Assembly: GCA_029449245.1 (NCBI GenBank)
Contig: JANATF010000009.1
Span: 558,001 to 622,000 of the forward strand
Direction of reading: 5' to 3'
DNA from: Mortierella alpina
Taxonomy: Eukaryota > Mortierellomycota > Mortierellomycetes > Mortierellales > Mortierellaceae
DNA: 64,000 bases
Shown here: in pieces, positions 12,067 to 21,982 of the stretch
Layout of the letters: each line of letters opens with the position of its first letter
Position numbering within the stretch: the stretch's first letter is position 1
Notes under the pieces: model-generated
Databases searched by the model: none
What the model was told of the DNA's origin: nothing
The model's input: the letters and a program-made list of their open reading frames with translations, nothing else
Translations under genes and position numbers: made by a program

Positions 12067-12141
12067 GGCTGGGTCGGCTGGCACTACCCTCCAAGGACAA
12101 CAAGTAAATCATTGCTAGTGCATATCCAACCGTCATTCGCA

Positions 12142-12147
12142 AATAAA
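12142..12147 (+). terminator. AATAAA polyadenylation signal
   Basis: AATAAA lies 76 bp after the CRAL-TRIO stop codon, in the short gap before the convergent FMT stop. It is followed by a T-rich run, which on the minus strand could equally serve the FMT transcript. Confidence 0.5.
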
Positions 12148-12183
12148 ATCGTGTATTGTTTTTTTTTTTTTTTTTTGCAATTT

Positions 12184-14166
12184 TCAATCAAAGCGAGAGG
12201 CGCCGGACTTCACATGATGTCCATTGAAGAAGTCCTTGGCCGAGATCTTACTTTTCCCTTCAAATTGAACAGCTTTTACCCCAAGCAGCGTGCCGTTGGC
12301 ACAGGCAACGTGTAAGGATTCGGAAGGTTGATGATAATAGATTGTTCCTGGAGCCGAGGTCATGCTTGGCGCAGCACCGTCATCGGTAGAGTATCCAGAG
12401 GACGATGGGGTGGCCAGTGAGCTTTCAGTGACGCAGAATAGATCAAACAGCGAGATCGTCAAAACTCTTCCGGTTTTCCGCACACTCCACCCTGCTGTAA
12501 TAGGATACTAAGCGGGAAGTAAAGTTGTAATTATTAGCACACATGCCTTCAAAAATGCGTTGGACGTAGTGGTTTTGAAACCCTCTAGGAGCGTCAGTAT
12601 TACCCTGAAGCCATTAGCGCGATATAGTCTCTCTGTCCGCGATGCATCCCACGTTGCCCATTGAGCCTTGCAAGCTTCTCGACTAATCTTGTTGGCCTTT
12701 GTCACTTTGGACGGATCCTGCATCTTGGCATTACGCTGGTAAACAATAAACAAATGCCAAATTCTCAGTAAAATAGCTGGATCCCGGCGAGTTGGCCACC
12801 TAACACATGAAATCAACGCGTCTTACCCGCCGCTCGTCGTAATTGTTGATCACATCCACTACCAATTGGCCGCCCTTCTTGGCAAGGAGGGATTCCAACG
12901 ATCGGTAGGTCGAGTTCTCTGGCATGTCCTGTTTCCCACGTGAGACAATCGAACGGTTAGCATTCTCATTCGTGCATTGTGAACGGCATGAATTTGATAC
13001 ACGGGTGGGATCACCATGGCATTAGCAGCGCACTTACAACTTCAGCCTGGGCCAAAATCTTTCCAGCATCAAATTCGTTTGGGTCCAGCAACTGCACTGT
13101 CACGCCCGTGGTCTTGTCTTGGTTCAAGATAGCTCGCTGCAGCGGTGCTGAGCCGCGGTATCTATGGGGCGCGCAATTGAGGTCAGTTTGAGTCAGCAGA
13201 TCGTTAATTCGTTGTTGAAAATCTCGCCTCTAATGACAATCTACTCACTTTGGTAGCAGTGAAGGGTGAACGTTGATACCAGCCTTCTTGAATCGCGTGA
13301 TGACATCGTTAGGCAGAAACCATCCAAATGACACTACTACGCCAAAGTCCCACGCTTTGACAGCTTCATCCTCCGGAAAGGTCCACTTTTCGAAGCCTCC
13401 CTTTCGATCGGGCGACGGGAATGTTTTGAGATTGTGTGCTTTGGCAAGCATGGTCAGTGGAGCTAACATGAGAGTATAAGTCAGGCCAAGTTAGAGGTCC
13501 GGTCAGAGTTCTCCGACATTATTGCAGTCAAAGCACTCTAAAGAAAGAAAAAACCCCCCAACGTACAGTCTTCTGCGTCCCTTTTTGATTTGTTGGTGCG
13601 TTCCTTTGGCGAGACGACATCGATCCGCTCGATAATAGATCCTGGCTTCTCTGTTCAATTGTAACGTAGGCACAGGAGCGTTAGTGTATTTGAATCCTTT
13701 CACCAATGTCACCTCCTGTCCACTCGAGCAGACGAACCTTTCTCGGCGATGAGAGCTTGCAGATGTGGTACCGAGAACGAGTCGCTCCCAAAGAACAATA
13801 CTTTGACTTTGTTGTTCTCATTGCATGATCGACTGGAGAAGGTGAACGAGCGGGAGATCTAGTGGGAGAAGGGCATGGAAAGTTAGTCCGTTGTTCTGAT
13901 CTTTTCTTTTGAACGAAAGGCATCTGTTCCAGAACCTCTCCAGTGGCTAATCCACATACAATGAGCTTTCGAGGCGACGCTGCACTGCCGATCCGCTCCA
14001 GCCTTGCTCCGATGCGATTTGTAAATGTCGCCGTCCTGTAACGCGCCAATTCCTTCACGAATGAACACGACATCGTGTGAATGATCAAGGCAGGTTGTGG
14101 TCTCATAATCGGGGTCGGGAGCTTTAAGCGACTCCTGAAAAAGACAGTCCTCACTCGAGCGCGCAT
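12184..14166 (-). CDS. FMT1: Mitochondrial methionyl-tRNA formyltransferase
   Basis: Eight exons on the minus strand (14166-13960, 13858-13738, 13650-13567, 13462-13249, 13161-13038, 12928-12827, 12735-12604, 12507-12184) join in phase to give 435 residues. The enzyme transfers a formyl group from 10-formyl-tetrahydrofolate to initiator Met-tRNA in mitochondria. The N-terminal formyltransferase domain begins KVKVLFFGSDSFSVPHLQAL. The catalytic core is clear: INVHPSLLPKYRGSAPLQRAI (Asn and His of the active site), then TTGVTVQLLDPNEFDAGKIL with the catalytic Asp. The C-terminal OB-like domain that binds tRNA follows. The long start at 14166 gives a basic, acid-free leader (MRARVRTVFFRSRLKL) that fits a mitochondrial targeting peptide; an internal ATG at 14073 is the alternative. 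The start lies only 74 bp after the stop of the upstream HTH gene on the same strand. Confidence 0.9.
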
Positions 14167-14239
14167 TTCTTTTACAGGACGACCTGTGCCGAGGACCGGT
14201 GGGAGATGGGGCCGGCTGTAACTGCTTTCCCGTTCAGTC

Positions 14240-15751
14240 TCACTGAGCGTCCATGTCCTCGGTTTCGGATATGGTGATGGCCTCCCGGGTTCTCGTCAAT
14301 TCCATCTCGCTCTCAAGAACCTCCAGTGCTGAGAGGGCCTTTGACGGATCTTGAAGGTGCGAGCTCACATACTTGCGTAGCTGAAGCACCAGCCGACGTC
14401 CTTGCTGAAGTGTTTGAGGTACCTCGCGCAGGTCAAACTCCTGCGAGCGGTCGAATGGTGTGATACTTCCAGAAGTGGCAGCTGATGACTGGTACGCATC
14501 GTTCGTGTTCGTGCAGGAGGTCTGGCCATGCGATATTGGTGATGCGGGCAAGGACGAGGACGACGAAGTGACGGAAGGCGGTCCAATTAGAGCGTCAGTG
14601 GACGCCAGACCAAGGTGCTGCTGCCTGAACGACGATTCTGAAGGAGACGATGCAATTGGTATGGAGTGCAAATATTCCAAGTGCATGGCTGTTGGTGAGC
14701 TGGCATGTGAAGGGGAAGTCGAGGACTGAATGTTCGCAAAGGTGTTATGCGACTGACTGGGGTTGTGGTGCGGATGCCTGCGATATGGCTGCAGGATATG
14801 GTTACCTCTACGGTGCCGCTGTGGTTGCTGCAGGTGGTGCTCGTCGTGTTTTTGGTGCTCTGTCACTGTCATGCTATGGCGTGAAGCAACTGTCTCCAGT
14901 TGACCGTCCGTATGAGGTGGTATTGCTGTAGGATCCGGTAAAAACATATCGTGCTGGTGTTGCTGATGCAATTGAAGAGCAGCATGCGTGCTGTCAATTG
15001 TAGCTGGGACGGCGATAGAAGGCCGCACCTCGATCAAGCCGGCGACAGCGTTAATTGAATTCCTGAAAGAGGGGGCTGGACACGGCGAGCTTTCGGTTGG
15101 GGATGGCGGCGGCGAAGTGGTAGGCGACGGTGAGCAGGAAGAGGATGCACTGTCGTTTGCTATCGTAATCGAGGTTGCCACAGGGCTTGCTCTCATATGT
15201 TGAGACTCCTTGTGTCGAGATCCGCCGCCGTGGCTCCGCAGGGACTGGATCCCATATCGAGCCTTGAACCGAGCCAGCCATCCCGGACAGAACACTGTGT
15301 CGTGGATGTTCATTTCCTGCGCTATCTGCTTCGCCTGGGCGATGAGTACTGGTCCTGATATCAGCCCTGCTCCATCGTTGCGCTTGTCCGAGAGCCACTG
15401 GTAGATGGCTAGCTCTAATTCGGGATGCCGCACACGCCGCTTCCGGACGCCGTTGGGCTCGATCCCCGGTGCCGACGGCCCTGTCGCTAAGATGTCGTTG
15501 CTTTTCTTGAGGGAGTGGGAAATGGTCGGCTGGCTTATAGAAAATGCGTATTGATCTTTGAACCATGCCGCAAGCTCCGATTGCTTCATGTTGGGACAAG
15601 CCTGCTTCTTGAGACAAAGCTGGTACCGCTGCTCATGCGTAATGCCCTTGACCGTGCGCGAGTGCCTTGCCATGGTTCTGATCAAGGTTGGATGGTGCAA
15701 TGTCCTCTTGACGTGCGCTGTTGAATCCTCTCCTGCCCTGTCTGGCTTCAA
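14240..15751 (-). CDS. CENP-B / Tc5-type HTH DNA-binding protein without transposase domain
   Basis: This single-exon gene encodes 503 residues. Two helix-turn-helix regions can be read: an N-terminal CENP-B-like HTH (ITHEQRYQLCLKKQACPNMKQ...FSISQPTISHSLKK) and a Tc5/CENP-B second HTH (ELELAIYQWLSDKRNDGAGLISGPVLIAQAKQIAQEMN, then FCPGWLARFKARYGI). The rest is a Ser/Pro/His/Gln-rich low-complexity region with a short helical C-terminus (LQQGRRLVLQLRKYVSSHL, ALEVLESEMELTRTREAI). No DDE catalytic domain is present and no terminal inverted repeats were found, so it looks like a domesticated pogo/Tigger-type DNA-binding protein, perhaps a transcription or chromatin factor. A second in-frame ATG at 15673 (MARHSRTVKG) is an equally plausible start. 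Confidence 0.8.
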   Translation of the reverse strand: MKPDRAGEDSTAHVKRTLHHPTLIRTMARHSRTVKGITHEQRYQLCLKKQACPNMKQSELAAWFKDQYAFSISQPTISHSLKKSNDILATGPSAPGIEPNGVRKRRVRHPELELAIYQWLSDKRNDGAGLISGPVLIAQAKQIAQEMNIHDTVFCPGWLARFKARYGIQSLRSHGGGSRHKESQHMRASPVATSITIANDSASSSCSPSPTTSPPPSPTESSPCPAPSFRNSINAVAGLIEVRPSIAVPATIDSTHAALQLHQQHQHDMFLPDPTAIPPHTDGQLETVASRHSMTVTEHQKHDEHHLQQPQRHRRGNHILQPYRRHPHHNPSQSHNTFANIQSSTSPSHASSPTAMHLEYLHSIPIASSPSESSFRQQHLGLASTDALIGPPSVTSSSSSLPASPISHGQTSCTNTNDAYQSSAATSGSITPFDRSQEFDLREVPQTLQQGRRLVLQLRKYVSSHLQDPSKALSALEVLESEMELTRTREAITISETEDMDAQ

Positions 15752-17045
15752 TTCTGGTGGATCCTGTCGATGCCTGTTCGATGCCTGTCCGATGCCTATC
15801 GATGCAAGTTGATGTCGAAGCTGGATGTTGAGTCGGGGCGGGTGCGCCTATAAAGCAGCCTGCTGGGGTCGCTGAAGGCCTTTTGATCAGCTGGCAACAA
15901 TACTGGACTGAGGGCACAGAAAAAGAATGAGGAAAAGAGTCAAGTCTACTGAGCAGATCCCTTTAACGTTTTTCAGCCTGTTGTTTGGTAACAGAGGTGA
16001 TTGTTTAGTCTATGCTCCACTGCGCGGACGACCAATGTCTGATACAATCTCGGACATTGAAGGCCACCCATTCTCGCCTCCTCTGCTCTCTTCTCTCGCG
16101 AGAACATCGTGGCAGTGGATGGAAGGAGCTTTGGAGAGTAGACCAAGGACCAGTTCCATTACGACACCTTGGCATTGCCAGGATACGTCTTCACTAATAG
16201 GGACCTCCCCGGCGCGTTGGCGTAAACAATTGTGTAACCTTTGCGCACGCACTCCTTGTAATCATTAGGTAATGGAACTCGTATGAGAGTAACTATCGCA
16301 TTGCGACGCGAATCTCGTTTGAACATGCCGTGTTCAAGTCAGAGAGCTTCAGCATGCCAAGGACGCGCATTCGAACCGCCACTAGCACTGCCTCATGGTG
16401 ATCATCCGACTCTCTATCAAGAATGGGCACGCTGCCAGAATAGACATGCCTTGCTTCGACAAGAAACCAGGGGCAGCTTGAGAAGGGCTTGGCGAACCTC
16501 AATTCCCCTAATTCCCACCTCCCCAATTAGAGCGCACGGTCGATTTGCGTGGGATGATCTCTGTAACTCTCTTCTCGTTGCAGATCAACAACTGTCGCGC
16601 TTTTCGTTTCCATTTCACACTGCACATCAACATACCCTTAGTTTACCCGCCAAAAACGATGCAAGACCTCCTTTCGGCTATTCCTTTCTCTGTTTGCGCA
16701 GTATTAACCGCGAAAATAAGTCATTTGAGATCAGGACGCGCATCAGGGTTAGGCGCATGCTTCTTCTCACGAAACCACGCGCTCGTGCAGACATATATAT
16801 ATTTTCTGTTCTTCCTCTTGGAATAGTTTTGGATGTGCATGTACGATATTTTAAGAGTGGCGACACATAAGAAAAAGAAAGGCGAGAAGGAGCAGCAGCA
16901 GAAGTAGCCCCTTGATTTGCTATTTCCAGCTTCAGAAAGCTCGACATGGTTCTTCCTTTTGTGCCTTTGAGGCAGTGTTGATCAATACTCCTGCATAGAC
17001 GTAGGTTCATAGGCAAAGGCAGACCCTATTTTTAAAGCCCCCTCC

Positions 17046-17071
17046 CTCCCTCTCTCTCTCTCTCTCTCTCC
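17046..17071. repeat. (CT)n microsatellite
   Basis: An uninterrupted TC/CT dinucleotide run within the gene-poor interval, preceded by CCCTCC repeats. Confidence 0.85.
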
Positions 17072-20000
17072 CACTATTCAGATGCCATTGGCATAGAGAG
17101 GTCCAAAAACTCACCGCGCCACCCACTGTTACTGCATCGGTGTGGCTGCAAAAAACGTCCTGAGGCGCCATCTTTGCGCTTGAGCAGGGACTGGCGCGAA
17201 TGAGCCACAAGTGTTCATTCCACTACCATCGAATGTTCAGAGCTCAAAGGCACGGACGCGTGGTTGAGTGTTATGAACTGCAAGGTCGCACACATGTCTT
17301 CACTGCAGAAAGGCAAATCGAAGGTCAGGAAGGAATCTCAAAAGAGGTGTGCTTGGGTGAGTAAATGGGTGAGTGAAATAATGAAGGTGGGAGAGAGTAA
17401 CACCATGTGTGCGCGTATGGGCGCGTGTGTTTGTGTGAGCTGCTTTCATTTCTTTCTATTGGCTCGCCAAAGGGGCAGCGATCAAAAACGTGTGCATTGT
17501 CAGAGCATGGAGCGATGGCCCATACCACCGCGTAAGTTTTTTTCTTTTTAGTATGGCATGGTCATTAAAAGAAAAGAGATAGACTAACTAATGGGAGAAG
17601 GAAAAACTAGCAGAGCTGGGGAAGGGCAAGAATTCAGCGACGGTGCATTGCATGTTGGAAGGCACAAAGCACAAAGGTCTGGAGCTCTCATTTTTTTTTT
17701 CGGATGCGCATGCGGTTGATGGACGCTCAAAGTGCCGATAGTAGCTCCTCCGTGTTCAGCATCCTGTTCTTGTTTCTCACTTGTCGCTCCTCTTTGCTAG
17801 ACTAGTCAGTCTTGTAAAAGGGACACTTTCCTGTGCTCTTATCTAGCAAGACTCTATTTCAAAGGGGATGCACCATGGTTCAGTAGTTTTGTTTTCGTGG
17901 TATGCTTTACGTGTATCTTCTTTTTGTCTACTTGCACTCTCTACGTCAACTGACCGCCATTCTGGAGGTGTGGAGGTAACCCTTGCATCAAAAGGCAGCA
18001 GGGAGGCTGAAGGGGAGAGCAAATGAACCAACATCAGTTGAATCTGGATGCCACGAACCGGATAGTACAAAAACCACAAGAAGAAAAAGGGAAACATGCT
18101 GCCGAACACATTGCTTTGCTAAGAATTAGGGAAGACAGGTTTTCAACGGGAACGTAGACAAGAACGTGAAGTATGATGACAGTGCGGAGAGGACAGAGTA
18201 GACTCCAAAACTGGCTAGGTGTATAGATAGAACGAAAAAGGAGGCGTGGAAAGTGAAAAGAATCAACTTGGACCGCCCTCATGGTGGATAAAGCTCTGGA
18301 CCCTTGTCGTAGATTTAGCGAGTGCTCGCACGGTCTGTTCGACTACTTACATATGATTTTGATTTGCAAACCACCCGGTGTGGAAACTGGGGCCAAGCGA
18401 TGATTATTACTCTCGATGCGCCTCCCCATACAGCACGGAGGATGTGGAAAGAACTCCTCTATATCTATACTCACAATTGGCACCAGCCACGGCATGGACC
18501 CAGGTCCCAGGAACCTGCTGTTGACTGGTCCAATCCCCATTAGAAGTTTCATGTTGCGACCCAAAATGAACGCGAGGCAATGCTTGGTCTTTGTGGATTG
18601 ACCTTGTGTAGCGCACAGACAAGGCACTCCCAAGGCAGCATTTACATGCGAGTCTCGCTCCATATGGGTGTCTGATGCGCAGATATCATTCATTATATGT
18701 GATGTCCAACTCCTGCCGTGGAGGACAAGAAATGTTCCGTTGACAATTGACAGTGCGCTGCATCCGGAGGATTTTACGGGTCGTCCCTTCTTGCGTTGTT
18801 TTCTGCATCCGCCCTGGATATGATCGAGCTGCCAAAAGTCGCGAGGAAGCCGCCCTTGTTTTCTATTCCCATCATGGATCTCCTAAAAACAGAAGGCGGC
18901 GTGCATTGGGTGAAAAGTATGTGCTCCCTTTTAGTCTGCTTTTCCTCTCATGGCTCTAGGGTAAGAGGCTTTACTCTAGGTTGCAGACGGGACCCTTTTA
19001 AATCCGGTCTCGTTGACCTCTGTCGTTGCCGTTGATCGCTTGAGCAAACCTTAAACTATTCATTTCCCAGAAAACTGACATGCAGCATGAGCTCACTGAC
19101 CTGTCTGCTCTACTCGCCTTCATCTGCGAACACCGGCTCTTTCATTTTTTTAATGCCGAGCCTAGCTGGCCATCCGCGCCGAGTCCGCTTGACCAGCGCC
19201 CAAGATGCATGCACAAGAGACACATGGCGAATCAGAGCATAAAGCTTGCATGTGCAGCTCGCTATCAAAGAAACCTGGGATTCTCAGGACATGAGCGGCA
19301 ACCCATCAAAAAAGAAGGCCAAGAAAGCGCTTTTGGGCCTACAACGTGCTGAACATGCTGTTCTCTCGATTCATTTCCTCCTATTCTGGGGCTAGACGTG
19401 CATAGGGTGGCCACCTGAGCCTCTGGCTCTAGAAGACATGGCCAGGACTGCTCTGGGTCCGGCCACGCAGTCGAGAAGAGGACTGACCGGGTCCACGCAA
19501 ACCCCGTGGCCCTTTGTTGCCTAAATGAGCACGGTCTCATTAATTTGGGTGAACGTCCGCCAGGTTCGAGTGTCATTTAGGGTAAGCGCAGGTTAGTATG
19601 AAGACGAGAGCGAGGTCAGGACGAGGCATAGAGAAGGCACAACCGTGAGACAGACAAAAATAACAATTCACGTCCACAATGTACAAATAAGATACATGAG
19701 GTCCAGTGTTCCGGTAAGAGTCCTCGCTCAGAGACCGATGAAGATAGAGGCCCAAACGAGCAGCACACCTGTGCTTGGTATCTCTTGCGAATGTGATGGC
19801 CTAATCCTCGATACAATGGCCGAATTGCTGGGCTAACCGGCCATTTTGTGCCCTGTTCTACTGTGCTGCCCTGGGCTGGTGATCAATGCATTGTGTACAT
19901 GCGCCAGGGCTATATTTCTTTTCTTGCATATGTTGTTTGCAAGGTCTTCCGAGGGAGACATAGCACCAGAAGAACGCAGGATAGAAGACCAGTGTAACAA

Positions 20001-20314
20001 ATACGCGATGCCTGTGATCGAAGCAGAAGAAAACAAACAGCAAATCGTGCAAGCATAGCTGAGGATCCTGGCACGCTGTAGGGCCATCAATTATAGGGGG
20101 TGTCAAACGAGGCTGAGTGTTTGTGTGTATTGACGGAAAGGCGTCAAGTAGCAAGGCCACAGCGATACCCAATTCAAGTTCAGCACGCTGCAAGTATTGG
20201 CAATTATTACTGTTCAATTGGGACCAGGCCATTGAGTCAACTCAATAATGAGCTATTCAGTCCGAATGGCTCGAGGTGACCCTTTTTTTCGCCTCCTGCT
20301 CCGGACTATTGGAA

Positions 20315-20323
20315 TATATAAAG
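20315..20323 (+). promoter_or_regulatory. TATA box of the receiver-domain gene
   Basis: TATATAAAG lies just after an inverted CCAAT-like element (ATTGG at about 20307-20311) and is followed by a dense pyrimidine tract. It sits about 450 bp before the first ATG. A second TATA-like run (TATATATAAG) lies at about 20703, so two start regions are possible. Confidence 0.5.
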
Positions 20324-20766
20324 AGGAAGGTCGATTTCCCTTTTTTTCCGTTTCCACTTTCGCTTTCTCTCCCTCTTCTCAGCATCATCCGCCCTCATAC
20401 CAGACGCACTTGCCAAGCACACTGCGATCATACACACATCACTCCACCATAGATCGCTACACCAGCACGACCCTTTTTCCCATATCCTTCTCGTCCGTGC
20501 CCGCTGACCGCGCCATTCCCTCTCGCTGCCACTGACCACACCAAAAAAACACCAAAAAACAGGACCCCAGAGCGAAACCGGGCCAAGCAGAACCCAGCGC
20601 AACGGCCACCAGCGTCCGTCCCGCGCCCCGCCACACGCACGAGCGCACACCTCGCAAGTGCTGTCATCGTCTCGACACTCTCTTCCCTTTGCACTATACA
20701 CGTATATATAAGAAGCACCACACCACGGACTTGCTTGAGCTCAACTCTCCTCACTCTCAGCTAGCC

Positions 20767-21528
20767 ATGCTCTGTTCCTTGCTACAGTCAATTTGCCCAA
20801 GCAACCTCGACAGCAATACCAACCACGCCCGCCTCATTTCGCCCAGTTTATATTCACACCTTTTCACCCTAAAAGCTTCTGCACGTCGCACGCAGCTGCA
20901 GTCCCCTTCGCCTTCACCACGCACTTTGAATATGACCTCTATCTCCATCTCAACCTCCGTTCCCTCCTCACCAACTTCGCCCTCGACCATGACACTACCC
21001 ATGTCATCTATAACACCTCCAGGATCCCCACCATCGCCCACCATGAGCATGGAGAGCATCCATGGCCACCCTCTCCAGCTCGAGACCGCACTTCAGAAGC
21101 AGCAGCGAAAGCTTCGCGTTATGATTGTGGACGACAACTCGATCAACCTCACTGTCCTGTCGCGCATGCTTGACCACCACTTTGCCGACACCGTGGAGCT
21201 CGCCGCCGTCATGGCCTCTGGTGTCGCGGCGCTTGAAAAGCTAAATTCGGAACCAGTGGACCTCATCCTCATGGACATCGACATGCCCGAACTCACCGGC
21301 GTTGAGACTACCGCCGCCATCCGACAAAACTCGCCCGAGCGCCCCATCCTGGAGGAGAACCAGAAAGTTCCTATCATCGCGGTCACGACCAGCGACGGAG
21401 ACGCTCAGCGGGAGCTCTATCTCCAGGTTGGAATGTCAGACTGCGTGAGCAAGCCCATCGACATCCAAAAACTCCGTCTGGCCATCGAGAGTGCCTTCAA
21501 GTCGTCTGTCGAGCTTGCTGATGGATGA
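20767..21528 (+). CDS. Stand-alone response-regulator receiver protein
   Basis: A single exon encodes 253 residues. The first about 110 residues are a Ser/Thr/Pro-rich disordered leader. A complete CheY-like receiver follows: acidic pair in VMIVDDNSINLTVLSRML (Asp 122/123), phospho-acceptor Asp about 170 in LILMDIDMPELTG, switch Thr about 207 in AVTTSDG, and conserved Lys about 229 in VSKPID. There is no histidine kinase, HPt or output domain, so it probably receives phosphate from a hybrid kinase phosphorelay encoded elsewhere and acts by protein contact. ATG 20767 is the first AUG after either TATA element; a downstream in-frame ATG at 20932 (MTSISIS) is an alternative. All key receiver residues are intact. 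Confidence 0.85.
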   Translation: MLCSLLQSICPSNLDSNTNHARLISPSLYSHLFTLKASARRTQLQSPSPSPRTLNMTSISISTSVPSSPTSPSTMTLPMSSITPPGSPPSPTMSMESIHGHPLQLETALQKQQRKLRVMIVDDNSINLTVLSRMLDHHFADTVELAAVMASGVAALEKLNSEPVDLILMDIDMPELTGVETTAAIRQNSPERPILEENQKVPIIAVTTSDGDAQRELYLQVGMSDCVSKPIDIQKLRLAIESAFKSSVELADG

Positions 21529-21976
21529 GGTGATCCAGCAGGTTTTTTGTCCCTCGCATGGAAGGGTGACAAGCTCACGCTGATGCCGAGCCCCACGGTC
21601 TTCGTGCTTGAAGACTCGGAGTTTGATGATCGGCACACTCATTGGTAGCGCACAGCTTTCAGCGTCGCTCCTGAGCCAGAAAAAAATCTGAGGACATCAA
21701 GAGCGGCTCGCAACCCCTTTTCACGGCTGCCATCTTGTACCCTTTGCACACCCTGGCTGGCCGACAGTGGGTGGCTGGTCCTCTTGGCACACACTTGGAA
21801 ACATCCATTGATAGCCACCTAATCCCTCTTGACACTCGCCTTCTCCTGTGAATATCCTCATCCCCTTTGTCGACCTATTTTCGACTTGTAGATACCAATG
21901 CCCATTGTAAATGTACATATACCCCACCACCCATTGTATTGCTATAACTCTCTCACTATTGACGTAAAGAAAAAAA

Positions 21977-21982
21977 AATAAA
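21977..21982 (+). terminator. AATAAA polyadenylation signal
   Basis: AATAAA inside an A-rich run about 450 bp after the receiver-gene stop. It would give a long 3' UTR; the assignment is tentative. Confidence 0.3.

Larger units (their letters stand above)
15752..20766. other. Gene-poor interval with regulatory sequence at its right end
   Basis: About 5 kb with no recognisable gene. Open frames such as 16283-16870 are short, compositionally random and lack splice partners that extend into known domains. A CT microsatellite lies at about 17048-17070. The last 450 bp are the promoter and leader of the receiver gene. No tRNA cloverleaf was found; a GTTCGAA-like match near 16371 does not form paired arms. 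Confidence 0.45.
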
